A model generated the notes under the pieces. It ran no database searches. It was not told where the DNA came from and saw nothing but the letters and a program-made list of their open reading frames with translations. This document shows positions 27,229 through 35,903 of a DNA stretch of 64,000 bases, piece by piece. This DNA is from an uncultured Clostridia bacterium (GTDB taxonomy: Bacteria > Bacillota > Clostridia > Oscillospirales > Ruminococcaceae): contig CALWNQ010000003.1 of the NCBI GenBank assembly GCA_944382875.1, positions 62,001 to 126,000 of the forward strand. Direction: 5' to 3'. Numbering within the stretch: the stretch's first letter is position 1; each line of letters starts with the position of its first letter. Made by a program: the position numbers and the translations under genes.

Positions 27229-28602
27229 TTATTCCATTGTCCGGATATGCTTTCGGTAAAGATCTAAGAAAAGGAAGATACTGACAACGCAGGCGATGAC
27301 CTCCGCAATCGGGAAGGCAAACCAGACGTTGGTGACCTCTCCGGTTAACGACAGCAGCCACGCCGCCGGCAGAAGCAGCACCATCTGCCGCAGCAGCGAG
27401 ATAATCAGACTCCGCATCCCCATACCGGTTGCCTGGAAGACGGTGGAGAACAGGATGCCCACCGCTGCTGGCAGGAAGCAGAAACTGATGATCCGCAGCG
27501 CCGGGATCCCAATCCGCAGCATTTCCGGATCAGCAGCAGTCTGGCCGGACTCTTTAAAGATATTGAGGAGCTGTTCCGGAAAGAGCATAAAGAGCGCCAT
27601 TCCGATCGCCATTAAGATCAGCATTCCGATCATGCCCATCCGGGTGGCAGAGATCAGCCGGTGTTTTTTACGGGCACCGTAGTTGTAGCCCATAATCGGC
27701 ATCAAGCCCTGGTTTAAGCCGAACGCCGGCATGAAGATGAACGACTGCAGTTTGAAATAGGCACCGAGAACCGCCACTGCTGTATCCGAGAAACCAGCAA
27801 GAATGCCGTTCAAACCCATATTCAGGAAAGAGCTGATCGCCTGCATGACAATCGAGGGCAAACCAACCGCGTAAATATCCTTGATCGTCTGCCAACGAAA
27901 CCGGAAGCCCCGGAGCTGAATCTGAACATTGTGGTCTTTGAAGAACAGCACCAGAAGCGCAAAAATCATCGACACAATCTGACCAATGACGGTTGCAATC
28001 GCGGCGCCGGCGACTCCCATAGCCGGAACGCCGAGCAGTCCAAAGATAAAAATCGGGTCGAGGATGATATTGGTGATGGCACCGCTCAGCTGAAACAACA
28101 TCGGGTACACCATGTTTCCGGTTGCCTGCAATGTTTTTTCACAGGCAATTTCCACAAAGGAGCCAACCGACAAGATGGACACGATTGAAAGGTAATCAAT
28201 CCCCATCGAAACCACTTCACTGCTTTCACTGAACATCCGCATAAAAGGCGCCACGCCCACAAACCCGAAAATCAGAAATGGTATCCAGCTGAACAGCCCT
28301 AAAAACATTCCGTGGGAAGCCGCACTATTGGCTTCTTCCTGCCGGTGTTCCCCAAGCCGTCTGGCAATCAACGAGTTGATACCCACACCGGTACCAACCG
28401 CCACCGCGATCATCAGTGTCTGCACCGGGAAAGCGAGCGACACCGCAGCCAGCGCGTTGACGCCAAGCCTTGATACGAAAATACTGTCCACAATGTTGTA
28501 AAGAGCCTGCACCAGCATGGAAAACATCGCCGGCAGCGACATCGAAATGAGCAGCGGAAGCATCGGTTTGGTGCCCATTTTATTTTCCTTGATCTGTTCC
28601 AT
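27229..28602 (-). CDS. MATE-family multidrug/metabolite exporter
   Basis: A 457-residue protein with twelve transmembrane segments in two similar halves, the expected length for a MATE protein. The first helix begins PLLISMSLPAMFSMLVQALYN, with the conserved start of the family, and the motif GVGINSLIARRLGE lies near residue 75. MATE proteins expel cationic drugs or metabolites in exchange for sodium or protons; the substrate here cannot be read. The gene is monocistronic: it has its own promoter and its own terminator. It resembles the DinF/NorM-like clade common in Firmicutes. Confidence 0.92.
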   Translation of the reverse strand: MEQIKENKMGTKPMLPLLISMSLPAMFSMLVQALYNIVDSIFVSRLGVNALAAVSLAFPVQTLMIAVAVGTGVGINSLIARRLGEHRQEEANSAASHGMFLGLFSWIPFLIFGFVGVAPFMRMFSESSEVVSMGIDYLSIVSILSVGSFVEIACEKTLQATGNMVYPMLFQLSGAITNIILDPIFIFGLLGVPAMGVAGAAIATVIGQIVSMIFALLVLFFKDHNVQIQLRGFRFRWQTIKDIYAVGLPSIVMQAISSFLNMGLNGILAGFSDTAVAVLGAYFKLQSFIFMPAFGLNQGLMPIMGYNYGARKKHRLISATRMGMIGMLILMAIGMALFMLFPEQLLNIFKESGQTAADPEMLRIGIPALRIISFCFLPAAVGILFSTVFQATGMGMRSLIISLLRQMVLLLPAAWLLSLTGEVTNVWFAFPIAEVIACVVSIFLFLDLYRKHIRTME

Positions 28603-28645
28603 CCAAACATCCTTTCCTTTATTATCAGCTTGCTAACAGTTACCC

Positions 28646-28674
28646 ATTATACAGGGGTTGCGCCCGGTTTGCAA
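28646..28674 (-). promoter_or_regulatory. promoter of the MATE exporter gene
   Basis: TTGCAA (28669-28674), a 17-base spacer and TATAAT (28646-28651) on the minus strand, 44 bases before the start codon. Confidence 0.65.
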
Positions 28675-28707
28675 GCACCTCTCCGCGCTTTCTCTCATAG
28701 GGGAAAA

Positions 28708-29961
28708 TTACAGCGGCAGGACGGCGGAATTTTTGTATAAAAGCTCTTTTTTCATCCCGATGTGCGGAATCCCCACTTCGGCAAACGGCTCCCCCTCCGG
28801 CTTCCAGCCGAGCTTTTCATAAAAGCCCTCCGCCGTCCGACGCGCATGGAGCCGCAGCCGCTTTATACCACGCTGTGCCGCCAGACGTTCCGCCAGCTGC
28901 ATGAGTCGCGCGCCGGTGCCTTTACCGCGGAAAGAAGTATCCACCGCCACCTGGCGCACCCGCATTTCCTCCGGCGTTTCGCCGGGGAGCAGCACGGCGG
29001 TGCCGATCACTTTCCCATCCTGGAACGCGCAGAGGTGGAGGTATCCCGCTTCGGCGGAGAGATCCTCCTCAAACAGGGAAAGGCCGAGCGGTTTCCGCAG
29101 GATTTTGTCCCGGAGAAGCAGGCTTTCGCGGTACTCGGGACTTTGGAACGGCACCTGCCGCACCGCAAAGCCGCCGTTGCCAACGCCGGTCATCTTCCGC
29201 ACCGCTTCCAAAACGCCGTCCCGATCGTTGGAACCAACGACAAAGCGGGCGCGGGCTTTAAGGTCCGGGTGGGCGTTTTCCATCGCGCAGGAATAGTAGC
29301 AGGCGTCCATCATTTCGAGATCGTTTAGGTAATCGCCAAACGCCATCGTTTCCTCCGGCAGCACTCCAAGCTCCCGCTCCAGCGCCGAAAGGGCGGTGCC
29401 TTTGTTGCTGTTCCCCATAATATCGGTCCAGAGCTCGCCGGAAAGGGCAACCTGGAATCCTTTGGCCGCTGCTTTCATGGCGGGATAGCTGTTTTGCTCG
29501 GCGCCGCGGCTGTCAAAGACCGCAACCTTGCAGACCGGCGACGGCACCGCCAGCAGATCCGGCACCCGGCAAAGGCGGGTGTAGTACATCGCGGCGTTTT
29601 GGTCAAACAGCTCGCTTCGGTCCTCGCAGTAGGCCCCCTCCGGACAGCAGAGGATCGGGGAAGCACCCGGAATCTCCCGCAGCATCCGGACCAGCTGCTG
29701 CCAGTCCTCCCGCGGGATTTCGTCCAGAAAGACCGGCACACCCCGGTCGAAAACCATCGTGCCGTTTTCGCAGATGATCGGCATCTCCATCGCGGCATCC
29801 CCGAACTGAGCCGCCAGATTGTAGTACTGCCGCCCGCTCGCCGCCGCAAAGTGGATCCCCGCTTCCCGGAGGGCGCCGAGCATCTCCCCGAAACCGGCGG
29901 GAAGCTCTTTCTGCGAATTTAACAGGGTGCCGTCCATATCGGCGGCAATCAGTTTGATCAT
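28708..29961 (-). CDS. HAD phosphatase (Cof type) fused to a GNAT acetyltransferase
   Basis: A 417-residue two-domain cytoplasmic enzyme. Residues 1-260 are a HAD-IIB (Cof) phosphatase with the nucleophile motif DMDGTLLNS at residues 8-16 and the metal motif GDYLNDLEMM near residue 210; these enzymes hydrolyse sugar or cofactor phosphates. Residues about 265-410 are a GNAT domain with the acetyl-CoA loop VAVDTSFRGKGTGARLM. Both catalytic cores look intact and no stop or frame change separates them. The pairing is unusual and its substrate is unknown. It follows folT and its terminator in the same direction, and has a GGAAAGGATG ribosome site. Confidence 0.88.
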   Translation of the reverse strand: MIKLIAADMDGTLLNSQKELPAGFGEMLGALREAGIHFAAASGRQYYNLAAQFGDAAMEMPIICENGTMVFDRGVPVFLDEIPREDWQQLVRMLREIPGASPILCCPEGAYCEDRSELFDQNAAMYYTRLCRVPDLLAVPSPVCKVAVFDSRGAEQNSYPAMKAAAKGFQVALSGELWTDIMGNSNKGTALSALERELGVLPEETMAFGDYLNDLEMMDACYYSCAMENAHPDLKARARFVVGSNDRDGVLEAVRKMTGVGNGGFAVRQVPFQSPEYRESLLLRDKILRKPLGLSLFEEDLSAEAGYLHLCAFQDGKVIGTAVLLPGETPEEMRVRQVAVDTSFRGKGTGARLMQLAERLAAQRGIKRLRLHARRTAEGFYEKLGWKPEGEPFAEVGIPHIGMKKELLYKNSAVLPL

Positions 29962-29985
29962 ACGGATTTCATCCTTTCCGAAAGC

Positions 29986-30015
29986 ATAAAAAAACGGACG
30001 GCAGTCCCGCCGTCC
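29986..30015 (-). terminator. terminator of folT
   Basis: A perfect stem GGACGGC / GCCGTCC with a 6-base loop, followed on the minus strand by a run of seven T. Confidence 0.88.
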
Positions 30016-30025
30016 AGGTGTGATT

Positions 30026-30733
30026 TTACTTTGAAAGCACCACCTTGTAGTAGCTGTAAAAGGCTACCGCGGCCGCCGCAATCAGCGCCATTACAATCAA
30101 TGTGACAATATGGCGTTTTGTAAACTGCATTTTGAGGCTGCCGCCAAAGGTGAGCCCCAGCTTGCTGGTGATTGGGATCATCACATTGAGAAAAAGCACC
30201 AGCAAAAACGCCTCGGCCGGGAACAGGCAAAGATTTTTAATCATCCGCGGCAGCGTGAAAAAGGCGTACTCCCCGCCCAGCACCAGCTTGTTGTAGAGAA
30301 TGAGGATGGCGGGATTGAGCACCAGGTTGCAGACAAACATCACCAGGAACCGGGAAACGATCACCCGCCAGGTGGTCACCTGGACGCGGTAGAGCATCAG
30401 CGCAAAGAGGAGCGAACCCGCAATCTCCACAAAGATAAACGGGAAAAAGTAAGCCCCAGTTGGGAAAAGAACGCAGCCCAGCGTATCCGACACAGCAGCC
30501 GCAAATATAGCGGTAACCGGTCCGAAAATCATCGCGCCCAGCGCGTTGACAAAAAAGCCGACTGTAATGTTGAGATATGGCCCCACCGGAATGGCAATGC
30601 TTTTAATCGCCACCCGCAGCGCAATCAGAAGCGCCGCAACAATTAGGATTTTGGGATTTTTAAAGTCGTTCCAGGCGCAGCGCCAGTAAGCGCCCGAAAA
30701 CGGAGTTTGGAAGAGCTGTTGATTTTGGTTCAT
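30026..30733 (-). CDS. folT: folate ECF transporter substrate-binding (S) component
   Basis: A 235-residue membrane protein with about six hydrophobic helices. It resembles the ECF S components of the folate group: RVAIKSIAIPVG in helix 1, GFFVNALGAMIFGPVTAIFA in helix 2-3 and an aromatic FFPFIFVEIAG segment. It binds folate outside the cell and works with the general ECF energising module, which is not in this window. The start was set at ATG 30733, which has GGAGG 7 bases before it. Upstream lies a tetrahydrofolate riboswitch, which independently supports folate as substrate and predicts shut-off when folate is plentiful. A terminator follows. Confidence 0.9.
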   Translation of the reverse strand: MNQNQQLFQTPFSGAYWRCAWNDFKNPKILIVAALLIALRVAIKSIAIPVGPYLNITVGFFVNALGAMIFGPVTAIFAAAVSDTLGCVLFPTGAYFFPFIFVEIAGSLLFALMLYRVQVTTWRVIVSRFLVMFVCNLVLNPAILILYNKLVLGGEYAFFTLPRMIKNLCLFPAEAFLLVLFLNVMIPITSKLGLTFGGSLKMQFTKRHIVTLIVMALIAAAAVAFYSYYKVVLSK

Positions 30734-30803
30734 AAAAATACCTCCTTGCAGACATGTCACTCGTGTGCCACATACCCGCAGGAGGGGACTCTCCCCGGTA
30801 TAT

Positions 30804-30906
30804 AGCAGCGGGATGCGGGCCCCCCACCGCAAGCCGCAACCGGCTTTTCGTCCACCCGGCAACTCCCTGTCCGGACGGCACTTGACGCGGAAAACCCTAC
30901 TCTGCT
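30804..30906 (-). ncRNA. tetrahydrofolate (THF) riboswitch, class I
   Basis: Read on the minus strand from about 30906, the sequence gives AGAGTAGGG, then CGCGTCAAGTGCCG, a GGGAGTTGCCGGGTGGACG segment, a GCGG-containing arm and a closing CCGCATCCCGCT. These match the conserved blocks of the folE-motif THF riboswitch in the right order and spacing. The start codon of folT is about 70 bases further on. Between them, a hairpin with GGGGA/TCCCC arms (about 30784-30797) and the ribosome site at 30748-30754 could form the switch part. It should lower folT expression when reduced folate is bound. Confidence 0.85.
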
Positions 30907-30969
30907 TTTTACTTTTCTATACTACCACAAAAAAGCCTCGCTGTCTACCGTTTGGGGGCTTTTTCGGCA

Positions 30970-31002
30970 AAAAAGAGGACAGCCCCACCGGGCTGCCCCC
31001 TC
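30970..31002 (-). terminator. terminator of the aldolase operon
   Basis: The inner stem CAGCCC / GGGCTG and outer pairs GAGG / CCTC enclose a small bulge and are followed on the minus strand by TTTTTTG. It lies 11 bases after the aldolase stop. Confidence 0.8.
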
Positions 31003-31012
31003 TTTTCATGCG

Positions 31013-31843
31013 TTATGCGCGGTTTTTGCTGCCGAAGAGCTCCATCTTGCGCATCGTCGCTTCCTTGACGGCCGCGGTGATAGCCGGCATCAGGCTGGTC
31101 AGTCCGCAGCCCGGCTTCCACCCGTCGTGGGCCGCGTCGGCCGCCGCGCAGTTGATGTCGGTGAAGATGTTGACCTTGGCAATGCCCCGGCGGATCGTCT
31201 CCTGGAAATCAAAATCGGACAATCCGGAGCCGCCGTGCAGCACCAGCGGGGTATCCACCGCCGCCGCGATTTCGGACAGTCGGTCAAAATCGAGACGCGG
31301 CTTTTCCTTATAGGCGCCGTGCGCCGTCCCGATCGCAACCGCCAGCGCGTCGACGCCGGTCGCCTCATAGAAGCGTTTCGCTTCCTCCGGATCGGTGTAG
31401 ATCGAATGGTCGCCGTTGCCCGCGTTGGCGCCGACATGCCCAAGCTCCGCTTCGACCGAAATGCCGCGGCTGTGCGCTTCCCGGGTCAGCGCCGCCACTG
31501 CTTCGCAGTTGCCTGCGAAATCCAGGGTGGAGCAGTCATACATCACCGAAGTGAATCCGAGATCCATCGCCTGATGGATCTTTTCCAATGTCAGGCCGTG
31601 GTCAAAATGCAGCACCACCGGCACCGAAGCCTTTTTGGCCAGCGGAATCAGGATCGAAGCCAGATCCTCCAGCCCGGCACAGGGCAGCAGCACCTCGGCG
31701 GTGCCGATGATAACAGGAGAACGCAGCTCCTCGGCCGCGGCCAGGACACCTTTTGCCATTTCCAGATTGACGGTGTTGAACAGGCCAACGGCATATTTTC
31801 CCGCTTTGGCGGCAGGAAGTACTTCATTTAATGTAACCAGCAT
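31013..31843 (-). CDS. class II (zinc) ketose-bisphosphate aldolase
   Basis: A 276-residue TIM-barrel enzyme that cleaves a ketose phosphate into two three-carbon units. Metal-site motifs are clear: HFDHG, EAELGHVG, AIGTAHGAY and LHGGSG supply the His and Glu ligands. The short length fits the FbaA/GatY/tagatose or related small class II group. It is the last gene of a four-gene operon led by a zinc dehydrogenase, with a PfkB kinase and a lyxose/mannose-type isomerase. Its substrate is probably the phosphorylated ketose made by those enzymes. Whether that is fructose, tagatose or a deoxy sugar cannot be told from sequence. Confidence 0.9.
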   Translation of the reverse strand: MLVTLNEVLPAAKAGKYAVGLFNTVNLEMAKGVLAAAEELRSPVIIGTAEVLLPCAGLEDLASILIPLAKKASVPVVLHFDHGLTLEKIHQAMDLGFTSVMYDCSTLDFAGNCEAVAALTREAHSRGISVEAELGHVGANAGNGDHSIYTDPEEAKRFYEATGVDALAVAIGTAHGAYKEKPRLDFDRLSEIAAAVDTPLVLHGGSGLSDFDFQETIRRGIAKVNIFTDINCAAADAAHDGWKPGCGLTSLMPAITAAVKEATMRKMELFGSKNRA

Positions 31844-31866
31844 TGCTATTTGCTCCTTTCGGCAGG

Positions 31867-32415
31867 TTAATCCTCAACTTCGGGGATGCGGCGGATCCGC
31901 GGGTCGGTAAAGATATCGTATTCGTCATAGCTCGGGGTGCTGAACTCGGACACCACAGCTCCCTCGGGGCCGGCCTGGAACCAGTGTTTGGTGTTCGGCC
32001 GCATGGTGTATTGTTCGCCCGGATGCAGGACGATTTCATGGAAAACGGTGTAATAGGGCTCGCTGCCTTTGGGCGGCTTGCAGACCGGGTTGGCAGCCGG
32101 CTCGCCGTCGATATAAAGGTAGCAGATCCCGTAACGGCAGCGGAAGGTTTCTTCCTTGCCGGGATAATTCTTTTCGGGGATCGGGGCATGGCGGTGCTCC
32201 GGGCAGGTCTGATTGGGAGTCAGCACCATTTCCTTGGCGCAGCAGCGATCTGTATTGACATACACCACCAGCTCAAGGCCGGTCTGCTCCAGGTCCTCCA
32301 GCCCAAAGTCAGCTACTTCCAGACGTCCCGCTTCTTCTTCCGTAATCACAATATCAGCTTTCCGGAACATGGCAAGCGCCTGCTCCTTTGCCTTCTCATA
32401 ATCCGCTTTTTTCAT
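31867..32415 (-). CDS. D-lyxose/D-mannose-type sugar isomerase (cupin)
   Basis: A 182-residue cupin. The metal-binding signature is HRH in CPEHRHAPIPEKNYPGKEE (residues about 70-92), with a later His in the MRPNTKHWFQAG segment; these match the manganese site of D-lyxose isomerases. The family interconverts D-lyxose and D-xylulose and usually also D-mannose and D-fructose. Given the alpha- and beta-mannosidases in the same neighbourhood, mannose to fructose is an attractive role, followed by the PfkB kinase encoded just upstream. It lies between the kinase and aldolase genes with gaps of about 20 bases, so it belongs to one transcript. Confidence 0.82.
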   Translation of the reverse strand: MKKADYEKAKEQALAMFRKADIVITEEEAGRLEVADFGLEDLEQTGLELVVYVNTDRCCAKEMVLTPNQTCPEHRHAPIPEKNYPGKEETFRCRYGICYLYIDGEPAANPVCKPPKGSEPYYTVFHEIVLHPGEQYTMRPNTKHWFQAGPEGAVVSEFSTPSYDEYDIFTDPRIRRIPEVED

Positions 32416-32436
32416 GGCTTTTCCATCCTTTCTTCT

Positions 32437-33378
32437 TTATTCCAGCGGGGTTTCTTCCATAAATTTCAGCACATCCGCCATTGGCGGGATGCCGTCCGAA
32501 GCGCCGACCGCCTGGATGCAGTGGGTGCCCACCGCATTGGCGAATCGCCCGCTCCGCTCAAAATCCCAGCCCTGCGCAAGCCCGCAGAGGAACCCGGCGC
32601 AGAAGGAATCGCCGGCGCCGGTGGTGTCCACCGGCTTGATGCTCCGGTAGGTGGGGAGGGAGAAACGCTCTTCCCGCGAAGGCGCGAAATAGGCGCCGTC
32701 TTTGCCGGTTTTGATAATGACCTGTTTGACGCCGCAGTTAAAAAAGAAGTCCGCGATCCGGTCAAGGTCGGTTTCGCCGCTCAGCTTGACCGCTTCGTCA
32801 TAGCTCGGCATAAAGAGGTCGAGCCCCGGGAGGGCGTCCTTGATTTTGGGAAGCCATTTGTCCTCAAAATCCCAGGCGGTATCCATCACGGTGAATTTTC
32901 CAGCCTGCCGCGCCTTTTCAAAAAGCCGGCCGCAGGGCGCGCCGTCAAAGGCGGTCAACAGCATCGCGCCGCCCACGAAAATGATGTCGCAGCCATCGAG
33001 AAAATTCTCTGCTTCCTCCGCCAACAGCGCCGAGGTGGAGCCGGGATTATAGAGGAAAGACCGTTCGCCCTGCGAATTGACGCAGACAACCGAGGTGGTG
33101 GTGGAAACGCTCCCCTCCCGGATGATGCCGGACACATCCACACCGGTCCGCTTGCAGGTTTCGGTGACAAAATCCCCAAAGCTGTCGGTTCCCACTTTGC
33201 AGCAAAGCCGCACCGGCACACCGAGCCGCGCCAGGTCGTTGGCCGCATTGGAGGCGCAGCCACCCACATGCACCGAGCTGTGCGAAACTCGTTGCAGCAC
33301 GCCGGGAGCCGGAAGCGCGTCAACCGGAGACAGGATAATATCGGTGGTGACACTTCCGATACAGCAGATTTTTTTCAC
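32437..33378 (-). CDS. PfkB-family sugar kinase
   Basis: A 313-residue ribokinase-fold kinase. The N-terminal signature is VGGCASNAANDLARLG near residue 45, and the C-terminal signature DTTGAGDSFCAGFL near residue 245 contains the catalytic Asp. It transfers phosphate from ATP to a sugar; fructose, tagatose or a related ketose fits the neighbouring isomerase and aldolase. The start was set at GTG 33378, 7 bases after GGAGGG, because GTG 33384 is too close to that site. It is the second gene of the operon. Confidence 0.88.
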   Translation of the reverse strand: MKKICCIGSVTTDIILSPVDALPAPGVLQRVSHSSVHVGGCASNAANDLARLGVPVRLCCKVGTDSFGDFVTETCKRTGVDVSGIIREGSVSTTTSVVCVNSQGERSFLYNPGSTSALLAEEAENFLDGCDIIFVGGAMLLTAFDGAPCGRLFEKARQAGKFTVMDTAWDFEDKWLPKIKDALPGLDLFMPSYDEAVKLSGETDLDRIADFFFNCGVKQVIIKTGKDGAYFAPSREERFSLPTYRSIKPVDTTGAGDSFCAGFLCGLAQGWDFERSGRFANAVGTHCIQAVGASDGIPPMADVLKFMEETPLE

Positions 33379-33401
33379 GTTCACGCCCTCCTTCTCCGGC
33401 C

Positions 33402-34517
33402 TTATTTGTTGACGACCGCGATCTTGAAGCCATCCATCCGGATGTTGGTTTCCATCGCCTCGGCGATTTCTTCCAGCGGGAACTTATGGGAAACCAGCTT
33501 GGTAACCGGCAAGCCGCGCTCCTGCGCCTCTTTCAGGAATTCGCAGGCGTGGATCCAGTCCTTTGCCTGATAGGTCCAGGAGCCGATAACGCGGATCTCC
33601 TTGTTGCAGATATCCAGGTGGGGGTTGTAGGTGGTGTCGCCGTTGTTGACAAAAAAGCCGAGTTCGCACATCGCACCGCCACGGCGGACATATTTCCAGA
33701 TGGTGGAAGCGGCAGCCGGAGAACCGGTGCACTGGAACGCCATTTCGGCACCTTTACCCTCGGTAACCGCCTTAACAGCGGCAGCGGCTTCCTCCACGCT
33801 CGCGTACTGGGCAAAATTGATGGTCTCGGCAGCGCCAAGCTCTTTGGCCATTGCCAGACGTTTTTCGTTGCTGTCTACCGCGATGATGTTGCGGACACCC
33901 ATCGTACGGACCAGAGTGAGGAGCAGCAGGCCGATCGGGCCGCAGCCCTGCACCAGCACATAGGAATTGTGTTTGAAGTTGAAGATCTGCTTGGCCTGCT
34001 CCACCGCGTGGACGATAACCGCCGAAGGCTCGATCAGCAGCCGCAGGTCGGTGTCGGCCATGTCGCTGACGTTGAAGATGACGCCGCCGGCGTTGATCTT
34101 GATGTATTCGCCGAACCAGCCGTTGAAGTAATGGTCTTCGCCGGGCATCAGGCCGAAGATTTCGCCGCCGTCGCAGAGGTGGATCTGCTCGGGATGATGG
34201 AGGCAGGTGTCGCACTTGCCGCAGGGCTTCAAACCGGTGACGATCTTGTCGCCGACCGCAAGCGGTTTGCCGGAATAGTCGGTTTTGACGTTTTTGCCGA
34301 TCTTGACGATCTCGCCGGTGCCCTCGTGGCCCAGCTCGATGGGGGCGTAGCCGAACGGGTCGCCCTTGTACTCGTGGACATCGGTGCCGCAGATGCCGCA
34401 GCCTTCTACCTTGACCAACACTTCGTCGTCGTTGATCTCGGGGATATCCAGTTCAAGGATACGGATGTCACGCGGGCCCATCAGGGTGGTGATTTTTGCT
34501 TTCTTCGGAATGTTCAT
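33402..34517 (-). CDS. zinc-dependent medium-chain polyol/sugar dehydrogenase
   Basis: A 371-residue enzyme. The catalytic zinc site is CGICGTDVHEYKG and GHEGTGE; the structural zinc motif is CGKCDTCLHHPEQIHLC. The NAD-binding loop is VLVQGCGPIGLL, with a likely NAD-preferring acid in AVDSNEKR. It oxidises an alcohol group of a polyol or sugar to a ketone, as in sorbitol or butanediol dehydrogenases. It is the first gene of the operon, transcribed from a promoter that overlaps a ROK-type palindrome and back to back with a ROK repressor gene. It may feed a ketose to the kinase and aldolase. Confidence 0.9.
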   Translation of the reverse strand: MNIPKKAKITTLMGPRDIRILELDIPEINDDEVLVKVEGCGICGTDVHEYKGDPFGYAPIELGHEGTGEIVKIGKNVKTDYSGKPLAVGDKIVTGLKPCGKCDTCLHHPEQIHLCDGGEIFGLMPGEDHYFNGWFGEYIKINAGGVIFNVSDMADTDLRLLIEPSAVIVHAVEQAKQIFNFKHNSYVLVQGCGPIGLLLLTLVRTMGVRNIIAVDSNEKRLAMAKELGAAETINFAQYASVEEAAAAVKAVTEGKGAEMAFQCTGSPAAASTIWKYVRRGGAMCELGFFVNNGDTTYNPHLDICNKEIRVIGSWTYQAKDWIHACEFLKEAQERGLPVTKLVSHKFPLEEIAEAMETNIRMDGFKIAVVNK

Positions 34518-34609
34518 GCTTCATCTCTCCTTTATTTCACAGAAAATCTGTGTATATTTGGACGGAAATCTGCATCTTTTGCCGATTTGTAATCCTGTTT
34601 TATAAATAT

Positions 34610-34672
34610 AGTATACACCAAAACGAAATGTTTGTAAAGAGCCTGTACAAAAAATTTTTTTTATGGTATACT
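34610..34672. promoter_or_regulatory. divergent promoters of the sugar operon and the ROK gene
   Basis: Minus strand: TTTACA (34633-34638), 17 bases, TATACT (34610-34615) for the dehydrogenase operon. Plus strand: TGTACA (34644-34649), 17 bases, TATACT (34667-34672) for the ROK gene. Both -35 boxes lie within one 19-bp palindrome, so one bound repressor could block both directions. Confidence 0.75.
34632..34650. promoter_or_regulatory. predicted ROK operator, site 1 (TTGTA-N9-TACAA)
   Basis: Palindrome TTGTA, nine bases, TACAA. The same palindrome with the same spacing lies over the -35 boxes of the GH38 operon (45228-45246) and the GH2 gene (47842-47860). Position and sharing point to the adjacent ROK repressor; binding itself is inferred. 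Confidence 0.65.
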
Positions 34673-34700
34673 AAAAAGAAAAAACCAGGAGGATTGGACG

Positions 34701-35903
34701 ATGAAAACAAAGGGCCTGAACAGCGAACAGACCAAACGCTCCAACCGGCTGCTGGTGTTGCGGCTGCTCTCGATGATGGGCGGCGGTTCCCGCACCGAGC
34801 TGACCGGACGGGTGCATCTGGCAAAAATGACGGTGTCGAATATCACCGCCGAACTTTTGCAGAGCGGCATCCTCTATGAAAAAGAAACACTCGAAAATGC
34901 CCATCATTCAGCCGGGAGGCGGCAGATGCTGCTCAGCTTTTCGGATAAGGCGCCCGCCGTGATCGGGGTGTGGATTTCCCGTGACTCTCTCACCGGCATC
35001 GTCACTGATCCTGCCCTTTCGGTGCTGGGCCGCCACAGCCTCCCTTTGAAGCAGGGAGAAACTGCCGAAACATTGCTGGAAAAGCTGGAGCGTCTCTGCA
35101 AGCGACTGGCCGAAGGTGCCCAGGGCCGCACGGTTTTAGGGATCGGCGTTGCCTCGATCGGACCGCTGGACATCCAGAACGGAAAACTCCTCAACCCGCC
35201 AAACTTTTTTGGTATCCAGAACCTGCCGATCGGCGCCGAACTGGAAAAACGGCTGGGAATCCCGGTTTTCCTCGAGAATGACACCAACGCCGGCGCGTTG
35301 GCCGAAAAATATTTTGGAAGCTGCGTGGATTGCAGCGACTTCCTCTATGTCGGCCTGACCAACGGCGTCAGCGCGGGAATTGTGCTGCGGGATACCCTGC
35401 TCCATGGAGCGCACGGCTTTGCCGGAGAAATTGGACACGCCGTTGTCAATCCGGACGGTCCGCTTTGCTATTGTGGACGGCGCGGCTGTCTGGAAACCCG
35501 CGCCGCAGTGCCCTATATCCTCCGGGACGCTCAGCAGGAATTCGGGGATGAGGAAATCCCCGATTTCGCAGCGCTTTGTAACCTCTGCCGGATGTCCCCG
35601 ATGGCTGAAAACTGGCTGGTAGAACGGCTTTCAAGCCTCACCCGCGTCCTTTTGAACCTCTCCAATACCCTGGATCCCGAAAAAATCCTCATCGGGCACG
35701 AAGGCGCCCTCATCCCCGACCGCGTCCTCGCCCGAATGGAAGAGGAGCTGAACGCCGGCATCCTTGCGGCCGGACACGCTTCGGTCAAGGTGGAACGTTC
35801 CAGCTTTGACTGCATGGCCGCGGTTTACGGCGCAGCGGCTGTCGTCCTCCGCAAGGTGTTCGACGGCAAGCTCGGCTACGAAATCTTCTTCCCCGCCTCC
35901 TAA
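34701..35903 (+). CDS. ROK-family transcription repressor
   Basis: A 400-residue protein. Residues 10-60 form a winged helix (RSNRLLVLRLLSMMGG, LAKMTVSNITAELL). The ROK sugar-kinase-like domain follows, with ENDTNAGALAE and the zinc motif CYCGRRGCLE near residue 260, the standard metal cluster of ROK repressors. Such proteins bind operators as dimers and let go when a sugar binds. It is divergent from the sugar catabolism operon and has an AGGAGG ribosome site. The shared palindrome suggests it also controls the mannosidase genes 10-13 kb away, so mannose or a mannoside is a likely inducer. Confidence 0.9.
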   Translation: MKTKGLNSEQTKRSNRLLVLRLLSMMGGGSRTELTGRVHLAKMTVSNITAELLQSGILYEKETLENAHHSAGRRQMLLSFSDKAPAVIGVWISRDSLTGIVTDPALSVLGRHSLPLKQGETAETLLEKLERLCKRLAEGAQGRTVLGIGVASIGPLDIQNGKLLNPPNFFGIQNLPIGAELEKRLGIPVFLENDTNAGALAEKYFGSCVDCSDFLYVGLTNGVSAGIVLRDTLLHGAHGFAGEIGHAVVNPDGPLCYCGRRGCLETRAAVPYILRDAQQEFGDEEIPDFAALCNLCRMSPMAENWLVERLSSLTRVLLNLSNTLDPEKILIGHEGALIPDRVLARMEEELNAGILAAGHASVKVERSSFDCMAAVYGAAAVVLRKVFDGKLGYEIFFPAS

